Positions 44,039 through 54,323 are shown, counted from the first letter of the stretch. The stretch: DNA of 64,000 bases from Bacteroidetes bacterium MedPE-SWsnd-G2 (GCA_001874335.1 MPDE01000009.1:93046-157045), one strand, 5' to 3'. Numbers and translations: made by a program. Notes: generated by a model from the sequence alone, not told the origin.

Positions 44039-44779
44039 ATGAAGTTAATTGCGGAGAATTTGATGAAGTCCTATAACGGACGAAAAGTTGTTAAAAGTGT
44101 TTCACTTGAAGTTAATCAAGGTGAAATAGTTGGGCTTCTTGGACCGAATGGTGCAGGAAAAACCACTTCATTTTATATGATTGTAGGCTTAGTAAAACCT
44201 AACGGCGGACACATTTATTTGGACAACACAGAAATCACAAATTACCCAATGTACAAGCGTGCACAAAATGGTATTGGATATTTAGCACAAGAAGCATCGG
44301 TTTTTAGAAAGCTAAGTATCGAGGACAACATTTTAAGTGTACTACAAATGACGAAGCTTAGTAAAAAGGAGCAGCATCATAAAATGGAATCCCTAATCGA
44401 TGAATTTAGTTTAGGTCATATTCGTAAAAACAGAGGTGATTTACTTTCTGGTGGTGAACGAAGACGTACTGAAATTGCAAGAGCTTTAGCTACCGACCCA
44501 AGTTTTATATTATTAGATGAACCATTTGCTGGTGTTGACCCTGTTGCGGTAGAAGACATTCAGCGTATTGTAGCTCAGCTTACTAAAAAGAACATTGGTA
44601 TTTTAATTACCGACCATAACGTTCAAGAAACATTGGCCATTACAGATCGAACTTACTTAATGTTTGAAGGTAGTATTTTAAAAGCTGGAATCCCTGAAGA
44701 TTTGGCTTCAGATGAAATGGTTAGAAAAGTATACCTTGGTCAGAATTTCGAATTAAGACGTAAAAAAATAGCGTTCTAA
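44039..44779 (+). CDS. lptB: Lipopolysaccharide export ABC ATPase LptB
   Basis: 246-aa ATPase that powers LPS transport with LptF and LptG. Walker [13 protein letters not shown]-loop [12 protein letters not shown], signature [15 protein letters not shown], Walker [14 protein letters not shown] and H-loop [10 protein letters not shown] are all present. The motif [12 protein letters not shown] and the tail [14 protein letters not shown] identify LptB within the family. LPS export matches the neighbouring kdsD (KDO) and the later lnt and O-antigen genes. Confidence 0.95.
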   Translation: MKLIAENLMKSYNGRKVVKSVSLEVNQGEIVGLLGPNGAGKTTSFYMIVGLVKPNGGHIYLDNTEITNYPMYKRAQNGIGYLAQEASVFRKLSIEDNILSVLQMTKLSKKEQHHKMESLIDEFSLGHIRKNRGDLLSGGERRRTEIARALATDPSFILLDEPFAGVDPVAVEDIQRIVAQLTKKNIGILITDHNVQETLAITDRTYLMFEGSILKAGIPEDLASDEMVRKVYLGQNFELRRKKIAF

Positions 44780-44810
44780 AATTATTTAAAACGCTATTCA
44801 TCATATTCTA

Positions 44811-44836
44811 AAGGACACTAATTATTAGTGTCCTTT
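44811..44836. terminator. Bidirectional terminator between lptB and the TerC-like gene
   Basis: AAGGACACTAAT (44811-44822) pairs with ATTAGTGTCCTT (44824-44835), with a T run after. It overlaps the stop codon of the minus-strand TerC-like gene. A second, longer-loop hairpin (TAGCGTT 44769-44775 with AACGCTA 44790-44796) stands at the lptB stop. Confidence 0.75.
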
Positions 44837-45607
44837 TTTATGTGCTTCTTTTTCAGCTAGAAGTTTCTTTTGATATCTGGTTTGAACAAGATCAGTGACA
44901 ACCAACACGCCAATTACAAAGTAAAAAGTGGTTTTACTCATATGTACAATTTTACTTCCGAATAATTCTAATTCTGCTAATTCTCCGCCTTCGGTAACAA
45001 GCATAATTCCAACAACAAAAAGTATAAACAAACCTAATACCTCATACATACGGTTTTTAGCAAGAAAGTTTGCAACCTTATCACTTAACCATATCATTAG
45101 GATACCACCAATTACAATAGCCGTAGCCATCACCCAAAATACATCTGTTAGCGCCATGGCACTCAAAATAGAATCAAACGAAAATACAACATTCATGATA
45201 ACAATCATGGTGATTACCTGACCTATAGTTTTCTTCTTTCCGCCATCTTCAACATCATGCTCTACATCATCCACACCAATCATATGCCATATTTCTTTCA
45301 TTGCTGTGTAAATAATAAAAATTCCTCCACCCAGAACAATTAAAGAATGAATTGTTATTTCACCAGTCACAATATCAGTAAAGTTTAAGTGAAGTATAGG
45401 GTCTTGAAACAAATCGATGACTTCAATCAATACAAACAACAATATAATACGTAAAGCTACTGCCAACAAGATGCCTACCTTTCTAACGTAAGCTTGTTTC
45501 TCTTTTGGAGCGCGTTTACTCTCTAATGAAATATAAAGCAGGTTGTCAAAACCTAAAACAGCTTGTAATAATACAAGCATAAGTAAAGTAAAAATGTTTT
45601 CTAACAT
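44825..45607 (-). CDS. TerC-family integral membrane protein
   Basis: 260 aa with about seven membrane helices. The opening LLQAVLGFDNLLYISLESKRAP is the TerC signature (the acidic FDN site), echoed by MNVVFSFDSILSAMALTDVFW later. Members such as Alx and MeeF/MeeY act in manganese efflux, in some cases feeding metal to exported enzymes. The intracellular loop KKKTIGQV separates the halves. It follows pssA with 5 bp spacing and is probably in the same unit. Metal specificity is not shown by sequence. Confidence 0.9.
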   Translation of the reverse strand: MLENIFTLLMLVLLQAVLGFDNLLYISLESKRAPKEKQAYVRKVGILLAVALRIILLFVLIEVIDLFQDPILHLNFTDIVTGEITIHSLIVLGGGIFIIYTAMKEIWHMIGVDDVEHDVEDGGKKKTIGQVITMIVIMNVVFSFDSILSAMALTDVFWVMATAIVIGGILMIWLSDKVANFLAKNRMYEVLGLFILFVVGIMLVTEGGELAELELFGSKIVHMSKTTFYFVIGVLVVTDLVQTRYQKKLLAEKEAHKKGH

Positions 45608-45612
45608 GGAAG

Positions 45613-46371
45613 TTATTTAGTTGATAAATTATCGATTAGGGATAAACCTATGTATGTAACTATTATTAAAGGTATTGCTGCAAAATGAAATACAATTAAA
45701 AAGATCACACTTAGAAGAAGTAAGATATATCTTATTTTATTATTAGAAAAACTATAGTCCTTAAATTTTAAAGCAAATAATTTTATACTCGAATTTAATA
45801 GGTAACAACTTAATGCCGTTACAATCAATAAAAACCAAGTATTAAATAATAACGATTTTAAAAACTCACTGGATTGAAACTCTAAGATAAGTGGTAGAGA
45901 TAATATTAGTAAGGTATTAGCAGGCGTCGGTAATCCCTTAAAATAGGATTGTTGTTCCAAATCAATATTAAATTTACCCAACCTATAAGCAGATGCCATA
46001 GTAATAGCCAAACCAAACAATGGCACAATAGATTGTTTAAATCCATACCAATGAAATGCTGCATTCCACTCGGCAGTAGCGTCCTCAATTTCTGGTGTAC
46101 CTACACTCAACATTAATAGCTTATACATTACTATACCAGGCACTAATCCACTAGTAATCATATCGGCTAAAGAATCCAACTGCACACCTAATGGACTTTG
46201 CACATTTAATTTACGTGCTAAGAAGCCATCAAAAAAATCAAAAAATATTCCAGAAAACACAAAAATTGCTGCTAATACAAAATTGTTGTGAACTGCAAAA
46301 ATCACAGCAATACAACCACATAATAAATTTAATAATGTCACAGCATTAGGGACATACTTTGCGATATTCAT
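45613..46371 (-). CDS. pssA: CDP-diacylglycerol--serine O-phosphatidyltransferase
   Basis: Makes phosphatidylserine, the precursor of phosphatidylethanolamine. The CDP-alcohol phosphotransferase motif D-G-x2-A-R-x8-G-x3-D-x3-D is complete (from DGFLARKLNV to LDSLAD). About eight membrane helices. I choose the ATG at 46371 (MNIAKYVPNAVTLLNLL); an ATG at 46398 adds a nine-residue leader that looks unlike the family. Downstream terC-like gene is adjacent. The enzyme type (PssA rather than PgsA) is suggested by NAVTLLNLLCGC and length. Confidence 0.9.
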   Translation of the reverse strand: MNIAKYVPNAVTLLNLLCGCIAVIFAVHNNFVLAAIFVFSGIFFDFFDGFLARKLNVQSPLGVQLDSLADMITSGLVPGIVMYKLLMLSVGTPEIEDATAEWNAAFHWYGFKQSIVPLFGLAITMASAYRLGKFNIDLEQQSYFKGLPTPANTLLILSLPLILEFQSSEFLKSLLFNTWFLLIVTALSCYLLNSSIKLFALKFKDYSFSNNKIRYILLLLSVIFLIVFHFAAIPLIIVTYIGLSLIDNLSTK

Positions 46372-46564
46372 AATTTTAAATTTATGTAAAAATAACAAAC
46401 TAATTCTTACTAAATACTATTAGTCCATAAAATCAAAACATTAAACTGCGGCAGTTCAATACCATAATTCTCATTATTAATTCACATTCAAATTAAACAA
46501 TAAGTTGTTTATTTTACAGTTTAATAGATTAGAAAAAAAATGCATCTTTGTAAAAAAATAGCTG

Positions 46565-47635
46565 TTGAAAAATTTCCTTTTAATTGCCTTAGTTGCCCTT
46601 TGGTTTAACTGCGATGCCCAAACGACAAGAAAATACTCTAATGAGTTTATGAATATTGGGGTTGATGCCGCAGCTTTAGGGATGAGCAACACTGTCGTTT
46701 CTCAAACTGCCGATGTAAATTCTGGGTATTGGAATCCAGCCGGACTTATAGGCATGGAAGATAATCAACTTTCCTTATTACACTCCAGTTACTTTGCCAA
46801 TATTGCCAACTACAACTACATTGCTTACGGCATGCCTATTGACGACAAAAGTGCTATGGCATTTTCGTTAATACGATTTGGAGTGGATGATATTTTAGAT
46901 ACCACACAGTTAATTGATGATCAGGGAAATATTAATTATGACCGCATCAGTTTATTTTCTACTGCAGATTATGGATTTACATTTTCTTATGCGCGAAAGG
47001 CACCTTTAAAAAACATAAGCTATGGTGTAAATGCAAAGGTTATTAGAAGAATAATTGGCGATTTTGCAACTTCTTGGGGATTTGGTTTAGATGCCGGAAT
47101 TCAATTTCACACGAATAACGATTGGAATATTGGTATCATGGCTCGTGATATAACAACAACCTATAACGCTTGGGCTATTGATGAAGATAAATTTGAAGCC
47201 ATTAAAAATGCTGTCGACGGACAAAATCAAGAATTGCCTGAAACTACAGAAATCACATTACCTAAACTTCAGGTTGGTGTGTCTAAACGATTTGTGTTTC
47301 ACTATGATTATTCGTTAGTAACTGCATTTGATTTAAACATACGGTTTGCGGAAAACAACGATATCATTTCTACCTCTTTTATGAGTGTAAATCCAGCATT
47401 AGGATTTGAGTTTGGTTATACAAACTTGGTATTTCTTAGAGCCGGATTAGGAAATTTTCAAAACGAGTTACAAATTGATAATTCTGAAGATTTAACCTTT
47501 CAACCTAACTTTGGAGTAGGATTTAATTATAAAGGGATTCAATTGGATTATGCCTTTACAGATATCGGGGATCAGAGTACAGCACTTTACTCCAACATCT
47601 TTTCTTTAAAGATAGACTTTAGTATTTTTAGATAA
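46565..47635 (+). CDS. porV2: PorV/PorQ-family outer-membrane protein (likely PorV2)
   Basis: 356 aa with signal peptide (MKNFLLIALVALWFNCDA). The mature part opens with EFMNIGVDAAALGMSNTVVSQTADVNSGYWNPAGL, which is characteristic of the PorV group of type IX secretion barrels (FadL-like fold), and ends in a barrel strand (SLKIDFSIFR). It starts at TTG (46565): an in-frame TAG lies two codons upstream, with only CTG between, so no ATG start is possible for this signal peptide. In flavobacteria this gene commonly precedes lnt. Substrate is unknown. Confidence 0.75.
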   Translation: MKNFLLIALVALWFNCDAQTTRKYSNEFMNIGVDAAALGMSNTVVSQTADVNSGYWNPAGLIGMEDNQLSLLHSSYFANIANYNYIAYGMPIDDKSAMAFSLIRFGVDDILDTTQLIDDQGNINYDRISLFSTADYGFTFSYARKAPLKNISYGVNAKVIRRIIGDFATSWGFGLDAGIQFHTNNDWNIGIMARDITTTYNAWAIDEDKFEAIKNAVDGQNQELPETTEITLPKLQVGVSKRFVFHYDYSLVTAFDLNIRFAENNDIISTSFMSVNPALGFEFGYTNLVFLRAGLGNFQNELQIDNSEDLTFQPNFGVGFNYKGIQLDYAFTDIGDQSTALYSNIFSLKIDFSIFR

Positions 47636-47649
47636 TTGGTTTAGCTTGT

Positions 47650-47657
47650 TATCTTTG
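47650..47657 (+). promoter_or_regulatory. Possible -7 element of lnt
   Basis: TATCTTTG matches TAnnTTTG, 25 bp before the lnt ATG. No clear TTG at the expected distance upstream. Confidence 0.45.
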
Positions 47658-47682
47658 AGTAGTTTTAATATTACATTTATTT

Positions 47683-49263
47683 ATGAAATATAGCTTACTT
47701 GCCCTACTCTCAGGACTCTTCTTGGCACTTGGATGGCCAACCTACGGATTTCCAATTTTATTATTTTTTGGGTTTGTTCCGCTTTTATTATCAGAACATC
47801 AATTAAGAACTGCTAAGGGAAAATCGTCTTGGAAAATTCTGGGACTCTCCTATATAACATTTGTGATTTGGAATTTTATAACCACCAACTGGTTATGGTA
47901 TGCCGATCCCTTTGGTGCAAGTTTTGCCATTTTAGTCAATTCATTACTCATGGCAATCCTTTTTGTCATTTACCATAAACTGGCAGCAAAAACAACTTTA
48001 AACAAAGCGCTTATCGGCTTAGTATCGCTTTGGTTATGTTTTGAAAAATTGCATTTAGGCTGGGAGTTTTCTTGGCCTTGGTTAAATTTAGGAAATGGTT
48101 TTTCAGAGTATTACAAATGGATTCAGTGGTATGAATTTACAGGCACATTTGGAGGCTCTTTATGGGTTTGGATTGTGAATATCGTATTATTTAAAGGCAT
48201 TCTCGGTTATCAACAAACTAAAGACAAGCGGTTTATTTCTTCAAGTTTAATTAAATCTGTAGTGTTAGTAATTCTACCAATTAGTATTTCACTAATAATG
48301 TACTACAATTACGAAGAGCAAAAGGAAACTGTCGAAGTGATTGCACTACAACCAAATATCGATCCTTATTCCGAAAAATACTCGGTTAGTAATATGGAGT
48401 TTGCAGATTTACTTGTCGATTTATCTGAGCATGAAATTGAAACTTCAACACGCTTATTACTTACGCCTGAAACTTATTTTGCTAAAAATGTCAGACTATC
48501 CCAATTTGAAGCATCTCGTTTCAAGTACCAATTAGATCAATTGCTTTATACTTATAAAAACCTCAATATCGTTAGTGGGATTTCTTTTTATAAATTAATA
48601 CATGATAAAGACAGTCTGACTCCTGAATCTAACTACTACAAGGATAACCTTTGGTATAATGATTATAATTCGGCTATTTTATTAAACGGCAACAAAACAG
48701 AAATTTACCATAAATCGAAGCTTGTTGTTGGGGTTGAGAACTTTCCGTACCAAGAAATATTAATGCCAATTATAGGCGATGCTATGATTGATTTAGGCGG
48801 CACTGTTGCTATGAAATCAACTCAAGATTACAGATCTGTTTTCGATTTAAAAGCTACTGAAGCCAAGTTAGCCCCTATTATTTGCTATGAATCGGTTTAT
48901 GGTGAATTCGTTACCGAATATGTTAGGAACGGTGCAAATTTACTTGGTATCATTACAAATGACGCTTGGTGGGACACCACACAAGGACACAAACAACATT
49001 TAAGCTATGCACGTTTAAGAGCCATTGAAAATAGAAGAAGTGTTGTTAGAAGTGCTAATACTGGTATTTCTGCATTAATCAACGAAAGAGGTGATATTAC
49101 TTCTTCATTACCTTATGGCGAACAAGGTGTATTAAAAGGAAAAGTTGCCTTAAATGAAACGCTCACAGTTTACACTAAGATTGGAGATGTTATTTCTCGA
49201 ATAGCACTGTTTTTAGCCCTATTTATACTATTAATTAGCTTTTTCAGGAAACCTAAAGTGTAG
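47683..49263 (+). CDS. lnt: Apolipoprotein N-acyltransferase
   Basis: Adds the third acyl chain to the N-terminal cysteine of lipoproteins. 526 aa: about six N-terminal membrane helices, then the nitrilase-like periplasmic domain with the catalytic triad E263 (LLTPETYF), K344 (IYHKSKLVVGVENF) and C401 (PIICYESVYGEF), and a last helix. The segment GNGFSEYYKWIQWYEFTGTFGGSLWV is typical. It follows porV2 after 47 bp and meets the convergent sugar transferase with one base between stop codons. Confidence 0.95.
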   Translation: MKYSLLALLSGLFLALGWPTYGFPILLFFGFVPLLLSEHQLRTAKGKSSWKILGLSYITFVIWNFITTNWLWYADPFGASFAILVNSLLMAILFVIYHKLAAKTTLNKALIGLVSLWLCFEKLHLGWEFSWPWLNLGNGFSEYYKWIQWYEFTGTFGGSLWVWIVNIVLFKGILGYQQTKDKRFISSSLIKSVVLVILPISISLIMYYNYEEQKETVEVIALQPNIDPYSEKYSVSNMEFADLLVDLSEHEIETSTRLLLTPETYFAKNVRLSQFEASRFKYQLDQLLYTYKNLNIVSGISFYKLIHDKDSLTPESNYYKDNLWYNDYNSAILLNGNKTEIYHKSKLVVGVENFPYQEILMPIIGDAMIDLGGTVAMKSTQDYRSVFDLKATEAKLAPIICYESVYGEFVTEYVRNGANLLGIITNDAWWDTTQGHKQHLSYARLRAIENRRSVVRSANTGISALINERGDITSSLPYGEQGVLKGKVALNETLTVYTKIGDVISRIALFLALFILLISFFRKPKV

Positions 49264-49264
49264 C

Positions 49265-50659
49265 TTATTGGCCGCGGTAAAATAGTATTGTACTCAAGGT
49301 TCTAACAGCAATATTAAAATCTAAAAACACACTACGATGTTTAATATAATAAAGATCGTATTGCAGTTTTAGTAAACTATCATCTACAGAGCTACCATAT
49401 CTTGAATTTACTTGTGCCCATCCTGTAAGCCCTGGTTTAATCACGTGCCTAATTTCGTAAAACGGAATTTCATCATTTAATTGTTTTACAAAGAAAGGAC
49501 GTTCTGGCCTCGGACCAATAATACTCATTTCCCCTTTAAGGACATTAAAAAATTGAGGGATTTCATCCAATCGTGTACGTCGTAAAAAATTACCAAAAGG
49601 CGTAATACGCTTATCATTTTTGACTGCCCATTGAATACCGTCTTTCTCGGCATTAGCAACCATGGTTCTTAACTTAACTATATTAAAAGACTCTCCATTT
49701 CTCCCTACACGTTCTTGAATGTAAAATAAGCCACCTTTATTTCCGATTAAATTCCCAATCAAAACTAAAGGCAAAAAGACAACTCCTATTATAATTCCAA
49801 TCATGGAAAACAAAAGATCAAACAATCTTAGAAAAAGCAAATACAATTTGTTTTGATTACTTCTACTAAACGGGAAAAACTTATAAAAATCTTTACCTAT
49901 AAAATGCACCGGAACTCTATAGGTCATCTCTTCAAACACCTGAGTATATTCTCGTATAGAAAACCCCGATTCTAACAATTGAATTAGATTTTGATACACC
50001 TTATCTGTCATTTGGTTTGATGTCTCATTCAAGATTAAAACCTCCGAAATATATTCGTCTTCAATCACTGTAAATATATCATCGACATCAAAAGCTTTTA
50101 AGCGTGATTTACTTGAATTTTCATCCTGAATAGCTTTATCCAAATATCCCACAATTTGGTAATTAGGATCAACCGACTTAAGTGTATCAGCCAATTTTTC
50201 AAGATTATCAGCTTGGCCTAAAACCAAGACTTTTTTGAAAAACCTTGGAGAGGTAATAAATGAAATATAAGCCCAACGCCAAACGAAAACAGAAACAATA
50301 ATCGCCACATAAAAGTAAATTATTTGCAATCTATTTTCTGGAAGAAAGGGTGTAATATAAGGCGTCAACAAATAAAACAAAACCGTTGTAGACGCTCCTA
50401 AAACAATGTTCCTAAATGTCACATCCAGTTTACTTGCGTTTTTCAAATCGTACATTTCAAAAATGGTCCCAAGAATCATTAGGTACACAAACAACACTGA
50501 CAATTCCAGTAAACTATTCAAATCAATGATCAAATAATCAAAGTCAAAAACGAATCGCAATACATTTAACCCTATGCAAATAGCTGCTATATCAAAAAGC
50601 CGCAAAAGTAACTTACGCTCTGAGATTTGAAAAGTAATACTATTCTTTTTTGGTGTCAT
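49265..50659 (-). CDS. Polyprenyl-phosphate sugar phosphotransferase (WbaP/WcaJ-like)
   Basis: Starts repeat-unit synthesis by moving a sugar-1-phosphate from a UDP-sugar to undecaprenyl phosphate. 464 aa: four N-terminal helices, a Rossmann-like CoA-binding-like region (VLVLGQADNLEKLADTL), one more helix, and the C-terminal bacterial sugar transferase domain with YIQERVGRNGESFNIVKLRTM, RRTRLDEIPQFFNVLKGEMSIIGPRPERP and KPGLTGWAQVNSRYG. It is the last gene of the long polysaccharide operon read from high to low coordinates. Sugar (glucose, galactose or N-acetyl-sugar) is not determinable. Confidence 0.94.
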   Translation of the reverse strand: MTPKKNSITFQISERKLLLRLFDIAAICIGLNVLRFVFDFDYLIIDLNSLLELSVLFVYLMILGTIFEMYDLKNASKLDVTFRNIVLGASTTVLFYLLTPYITPFLPENRLQIIYFYVAIIVSVFVWRWAYISFITSPRFFKKVLVLGQADNLEKLADTLKSVDPNYQIVGYLDKAIQDENSSKSRLKAFDVDDIFTVIEDEYISEVLILNETSNQMTDKVYQNLIQLLESGFSIREYTQVFEEMTYRVPVHFIGKDFYKFFPFSRSNQNKLYLLFLRLFDLLFSMIGIIIGVVFLPLVLIGNLIGNKGGLFYIQERVGRNGESFNIVKLRTMVANAEKDGIQWAVKNDKRITPFGNFLRRTRLDEIPQFFNVLKGEMSIIGPRPERPFFVKQLNDEIPFYEIRHVIKPGLTGWAQVNSRYGSSVDDSLLKLQYDLYYIKHRSVFLDFNIAVRTLSTILFYRGQ

Positions 50660-50731
50660 GAGTTGATGGAATCTTGGTCAAATATAATACGTTTTTTTTA
50701 GGCCGTTTCATTTCGTTTAAAGAGAACCTAT

Positions 50732-52069
50732 TTATTCGATGAACGACTCTTCATCATATGATATGTTTAGTAAACATAGGCCATAAATAAAAGCTGGAGC
50801 AGCAATCCGCATGGACGAATGATTAATCGTTAAAAACCAAAAGAAATACATGCTATAGAACAATAAATTTTTATTATTACTCAATCTAAACACAATAGGA
50901 TACCCCAATAAAATCAGAAGGCCTATAATTCCTAAAATTCCATGCTCAGCTAATATTCTTGACATTTCATTATGAGAAGCAGCAACAACACCCTCACGCT
51001 CCATTCTCAAGTCTTTTGAACGCCCTACCCCAATCCCTAAAAAAGGGTTTTTGATAAATTCATCTATTTCATATGAAATCAAATTCCCTCTACCAGTTGA
51101 AACATCCTCTTTTACGCGACCTCGCGCATCCTTATTGGTATAACGGTTTACTATCAGTCCATCTGTTAACACTGCTGTTGTGGCATAGGTAAATCCAGCA
51201 ACCACAAACACCAGTACTAATGAACTCATTAGTCTTGCTTTTAAAACCGGTTTGGCATATTGCAAATACAAATACAGAAATGCTATAATCATAACGGCAG
51301 CAACAATAACTCCTCCTCTACTAAAAGTGACAAAGGCGCGATATGACATCAAAGCCAATAACACCAAATGCAGTATTTTCAATAGTTGTGTTGGAGAATT
51401 TATTACAAAATTTACCGCAACAATAAACATTCCCAATCCTAATATTGTCGCCACCTGGTTCGGGCCAAAGCCCCCAGATGCTGCAAAATTAGACTGAGTT
51501 CCGGTTAATACATCCCTTATATCTGGCGTATAAAAAAATAAGAATATGGTCATGGCAACAATTGGTAATACCGCCAATTGAAGTAGTTTTTTTTGCTGCT
51601 CAAATGTTACAAAGCGGTTATAACAATACAAAGCCGCAATACCCAAGCACACAGGCCCACTTAAATTAAAAGCAATGGCTTTTCTAATGTTTGCCATAAA
51701 ACTTAAATTATTGGCTGCAACCACTATTCCCGGCAGTAGTGCTATGAGATATAGAAAGTAAGGCCAGGCCTTTTTATGAATACCATCAAACAACATCCCG
51801 AATATCAGAAAAAAGATGACCATGTATTTCGAAGCTTCATACAAAAAGTTCCCTCCTGTCATTCTCAAAAACACCTCTGAGGTTACTATATAAATGCATG
51901 CACCAATTACCCAATACGCCTTTTGACTTGGTTTGCTTTGAATGAGTCGCCATAAGAAATACACAAAAATGCCGACAAAATATACTTTAGACAAAGGCTT
52001 AGCCAAGAAAACAGCAAACCCCAGCCCTGCATGTGCAAGCAATTGTTGGATGTAGTACTTATGACTCAT
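50732..52069 (-). CDS. O-antigen ligase/polymerase-family membrane protein
   Basis: 445 aa with about ten to twelve helices and a large loop. The motif FLGIGVGRSKDLRME...SHNEMSRILAEHG is the Wzy_C/WaaL signature with the essential SHNE histidine. Either polymerisation of repeat units or ligation to lipid A core is possible; sequence does not decide between them. It overlaps the preceding glycosyltransferase by 11 bp and is followed by the sugar transferase. As a Wzy it would pair with a Wzx flippase, which is not visible in this window. Confidence 0.88.
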   Translation of the reverse strand: MSHKYYIQQLLAHAGLGFAVFLAKPLSKVYFVGIFVYFLWRLIQSKPSQKAYWVIGACIYIVTSEVFLRMTGGNFLYEASKYMVIFFLIFGMLFDGIHKKAWPYFLYLIALLPGIVVAANNLSFMANIRKAIAFNLSGPVCLGIAALYCYNRFVTFEQQKKLLQLAVLPIVAMTIFLFFYTPDIRDVLTGTQSNFAASGGFGPNQVATILGLGMFIVAVNFVINSPTQLLKILHLVLLALMSYRAFVTFSRGGVIVAAVMIIAFLYLYLQYAKPVLKARLMSSLVLVFVVAGFTYATTAVLTDGLIVNRYTNKDARGRVKEDVSTGRGNLISYEIDEFIKNPFLGIGVGRSKDLRMEREGVVAASHNEMSRILAEHGILGIIGLLILLGYPIVFRLSNNKNLLFYSMYFFWFLTINHSSMRIAAPAFIYGLCLLNISYDEESFIE

Positions 52070-53141
52070 GTAATACTTTGGTGTAAATACTATTAATATC
52101 TTTTTTTATACTTGAAAACGAATAGTTTCTTTCAACCGTTGCAAAAAGCGCATTTCCTAATCTCAAACGTTCATTTTCATTTTGGATTAAGCTTACCAAT
52201 TTTTCACAAAACAGCTCATTATGTTCTGATGGCACTAACAATCCGTTTTGTTCATGGTTTATCACTTTTTTTATATCTCCAACATCGGTAGAAACCACTG
52301 GCAATTTGGCCAAACCGTACTCCAAAACACAAAGCGGTAATCCTTCCGACTTAGATCCCAAAACCCCAATATTAGCCTGAGATAATATAAAACCAACGTC
52401 CTTTTTTTCCCCATAAAGAAATACCTGCTGTTCCAGTTGAAGATCCGCAATTAATTTTTTAATTCGCTCTGATGTGTCATCGTTAAAATCCTTGCCCACC
52501 AAATGTAAACTTGTATTTGGAAATTCTTTTACTAGTGATTCAAAAACTTGTATTAAAAACAAATGATTTTTCTGAGGTCTTAAATTAGCCAAGCACACCA
52601 ACTTTATTCCATATTCACCTTTCAAAGTAGTTTCTTTTAAACCAATATTTGAAGCAATAAAATTAGGAAGCACTTTTACTTCTGAACAATTTAATTCCTT
52701 TTTAGCCCAACGTTCCAAATTAGAATTTACACTTATAATTTGAGAAAACATGAGAGACGCCAACTTCAATGTCTTTTTTGGTCGATGTTGTAAAAACTCA
52801 CTATTTCCATAATGATCATGCCAAACAATTTTCACTTTCCAGCACCACAATTTCACCAAACATGCCATAAAAAAAGAGGTAGAATGTGCATGTATTATTT
52901 CTATTTTCTCTTTTCGAACAAAACCAACCAGTAATTTAATCGCCTGTAGGTCAATAGTTTTTTGACGCTGCAAAAACAAGTATTTCACTTTAGTCGCTAT
53001 ACTTTCTTTTAATATGCCTTCACTTCGGGTTGCACATAAAAACGACTGACCATACATTTTTTGTAGTTCATTTGCCAAATTAACAGCCATGCGCTCTGCT
53101 CCTCCTGCATTAAGGGTATCTATTAACTGTAATACTCTCAT
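52059..53141 (-). CDS. GT4-family glycosyltransferase
   Basis: 360 aa, GT-B fold. N-terminal VLQLIDTLNAGGAERMAVNLA is a typical retaining GT4 glycine-rich start, and the C-terminal half has VCLANLRPQKNHLFLIQVFESL and the nucleotide-sugar motif GSKSEGLPLCVLEYGLAKLPVVSTDVG, i.e. E-x7-E. It overlaps the polymerase gene by 11 bp and the upstream glycosyltransferase by 4 bp. Donor and acceptor unknown. Confidence 0.9.
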   Translation of the reverse strand: MRVLQLIDTLNAGGAERMAVNLANELQKMYGQSFLCATRSEGILKESIATKVKYLFLQRQKTIDLQAIKLLVGFVRKEKIEIIHAHSTSFFMACLVKLWCWKVKIVWHDHYGNSEFLQHRPKKTLKLASLMFSQIISVNSNLERWAKKELNCSEVKVLPNFIASNIGLKETTLKGEYGIKLVCLANLRPQKNHLFLIQVFESLVKEFPNTSLHLVGKDFNDDTSERIKKLIADLQLEQQVFLYGEKKDVGFILSQANIGVLGSKSEGLPLCVLEYGLAKLPVVSTDVGDIKKVINHEQNGLLVPSEHNELFCEKLVSLIQNENERLRLGNALFATVERNYSFSSIKKDINSIYTKVLHES

Positions 53142-54256
53142 GCTAACAGCTGTTTTATTTCAGATTCAAATCGCTCTATGGTATAATTCTGAGACCATTT
53201 CAATGCTTTTTCAGACTTATTTTTTAATTCGGTTTTTTGATTTAAAAGACCATATATTTCTTCAACTGCCAACTTAGCTTCGGGAGCAATTAAAATTCCA
53301 CGTTGTCCGTGATCTAACATACTTGGCACACAAGACACTGCGGTACTAATAGGAATTACTCCAAAAAACATAGCTTCGGCTATGGCCTTTGGCCAACCTT
53401 CAGATTTAGAAGGCAAGATTGCAAAATGAGCTGATTGATAAGCCAATTTCAAATTATTTAATGGCTGATTGCCATAAAAATTCACATGAGAAGATATTCC
53501 TAATTCTTCAGTATATAATTCTAATGCTTGCCTTAAGGGGCCATCTCCATATACTTGCAATTCAGCAGACTTTCCTTTTTCAATCAACCCTTTAATTATA
53601 TCTATTGCTAAAAAGGGTCTTTTTCCTTCTACCAAAGCTCCAACAAAAACAAATTGAAGCTTTTTTGAATACGCTTTCTCCGTATAATTTATTCTATCGG
53701 CTGATTTAAAACTTGCCGTAAAAAAAGGTTTAATATTAGACGATTGGTTTTCCCATTCGCCATAAACAAGAACCTTCATATTTCGTGTTAAAAATGTGTT
53801 AGACAGCACCCATTTTTGAAATTTATAAGAATTAGGCTGTTGTGCATTTGGATCCCAATTACCAGCATATTTAGCTGTTTTTTGTTTATGTGGAAACAAA
53901 ACTTGAACCAAACAACCTAAAAGCCCAATGTTACCAGGACACCTTAAATGAATATGATCTGCCTTACGAAATGCTAAATAGAGTTTCAATATAATTATTG
54001 GAAGACTACAAACTGACTTGATGATAGAAAAAAGGGACGTAAAATGAATAGCAGGAACTGCATTCATTTTTATGCGTTTAGCGCTGTAATTAGCATCAAT
54101 TTTTGATTTGACTCTTCTCTTCTGCAATGGTGCAACCACTATTACCTCATCAACATGTTTAAACCAAATATTCATTTCTTTTACATATGGCGCATAGCCG
54201 TAAAAGGAATCTCCTTCTTTTCCGTGAATAACATGAGATGCTATAGCAAAAGTCAT
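53138..54256 (-). CDS. GT4-family glycosyltransferase
   Basis: 372 aa, GT-B fold. The start MTFAIASHVIHGKEGDSFYGYAPYVKEMN is unlike its neighbours, but the second half has FVFVGALVEGKRPFLAIDII and SKSEGWPKAIAEAMFFGVIPISTAVS, the GT4 donor-binding motif. The FRKADHIHLRCPGNIGLLGC segment is seen in some polysaccharide glycosyltransferases of Bacteroidota. It overlaps the next gene by 4 bp. Donor and acceptor unknown. Confidence 0.87.
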   Translation of the reverse strand: MTFAIASHVIHGKEGDSFYGYAPYVKEMNIWFKHVDEVIVVAPLQKRRVKSKIDANYSAKRIKMNAVPAIHFTSLFSIIKSVCSLPIIILKLYLAFRKADHIHLRCPGNIGLLGCLVQVLFPHKQKTAKYAGNWDPNAQQPNSYKFQKWVLSNTFLTRNMKVLVYGEWENQSSNIKPFFTASFKSADRINYTEKAYSKKLQFVFVGALVEGKRPFLAIDIIKGLIEKGKSAELQVYGDGPLRQALELYTEELGISSHVNFYGNQPLNNLKLAYQSAHFAILPSKSEGWPKAIAEAMFFGVIPISTAVSCVPSMLDHGQRGILIAPEAKLAVEEIYGLLNQKTELKNKSEKALKWSQNYTIERFESEIKQLLA

Positions 54257-54323
54257 ATAATTAAAATTCAGGGTTGTGGTTCAAGCATCAAATAAACTGA
54301 TTTCTTTTTAGAATTCCATTAAA

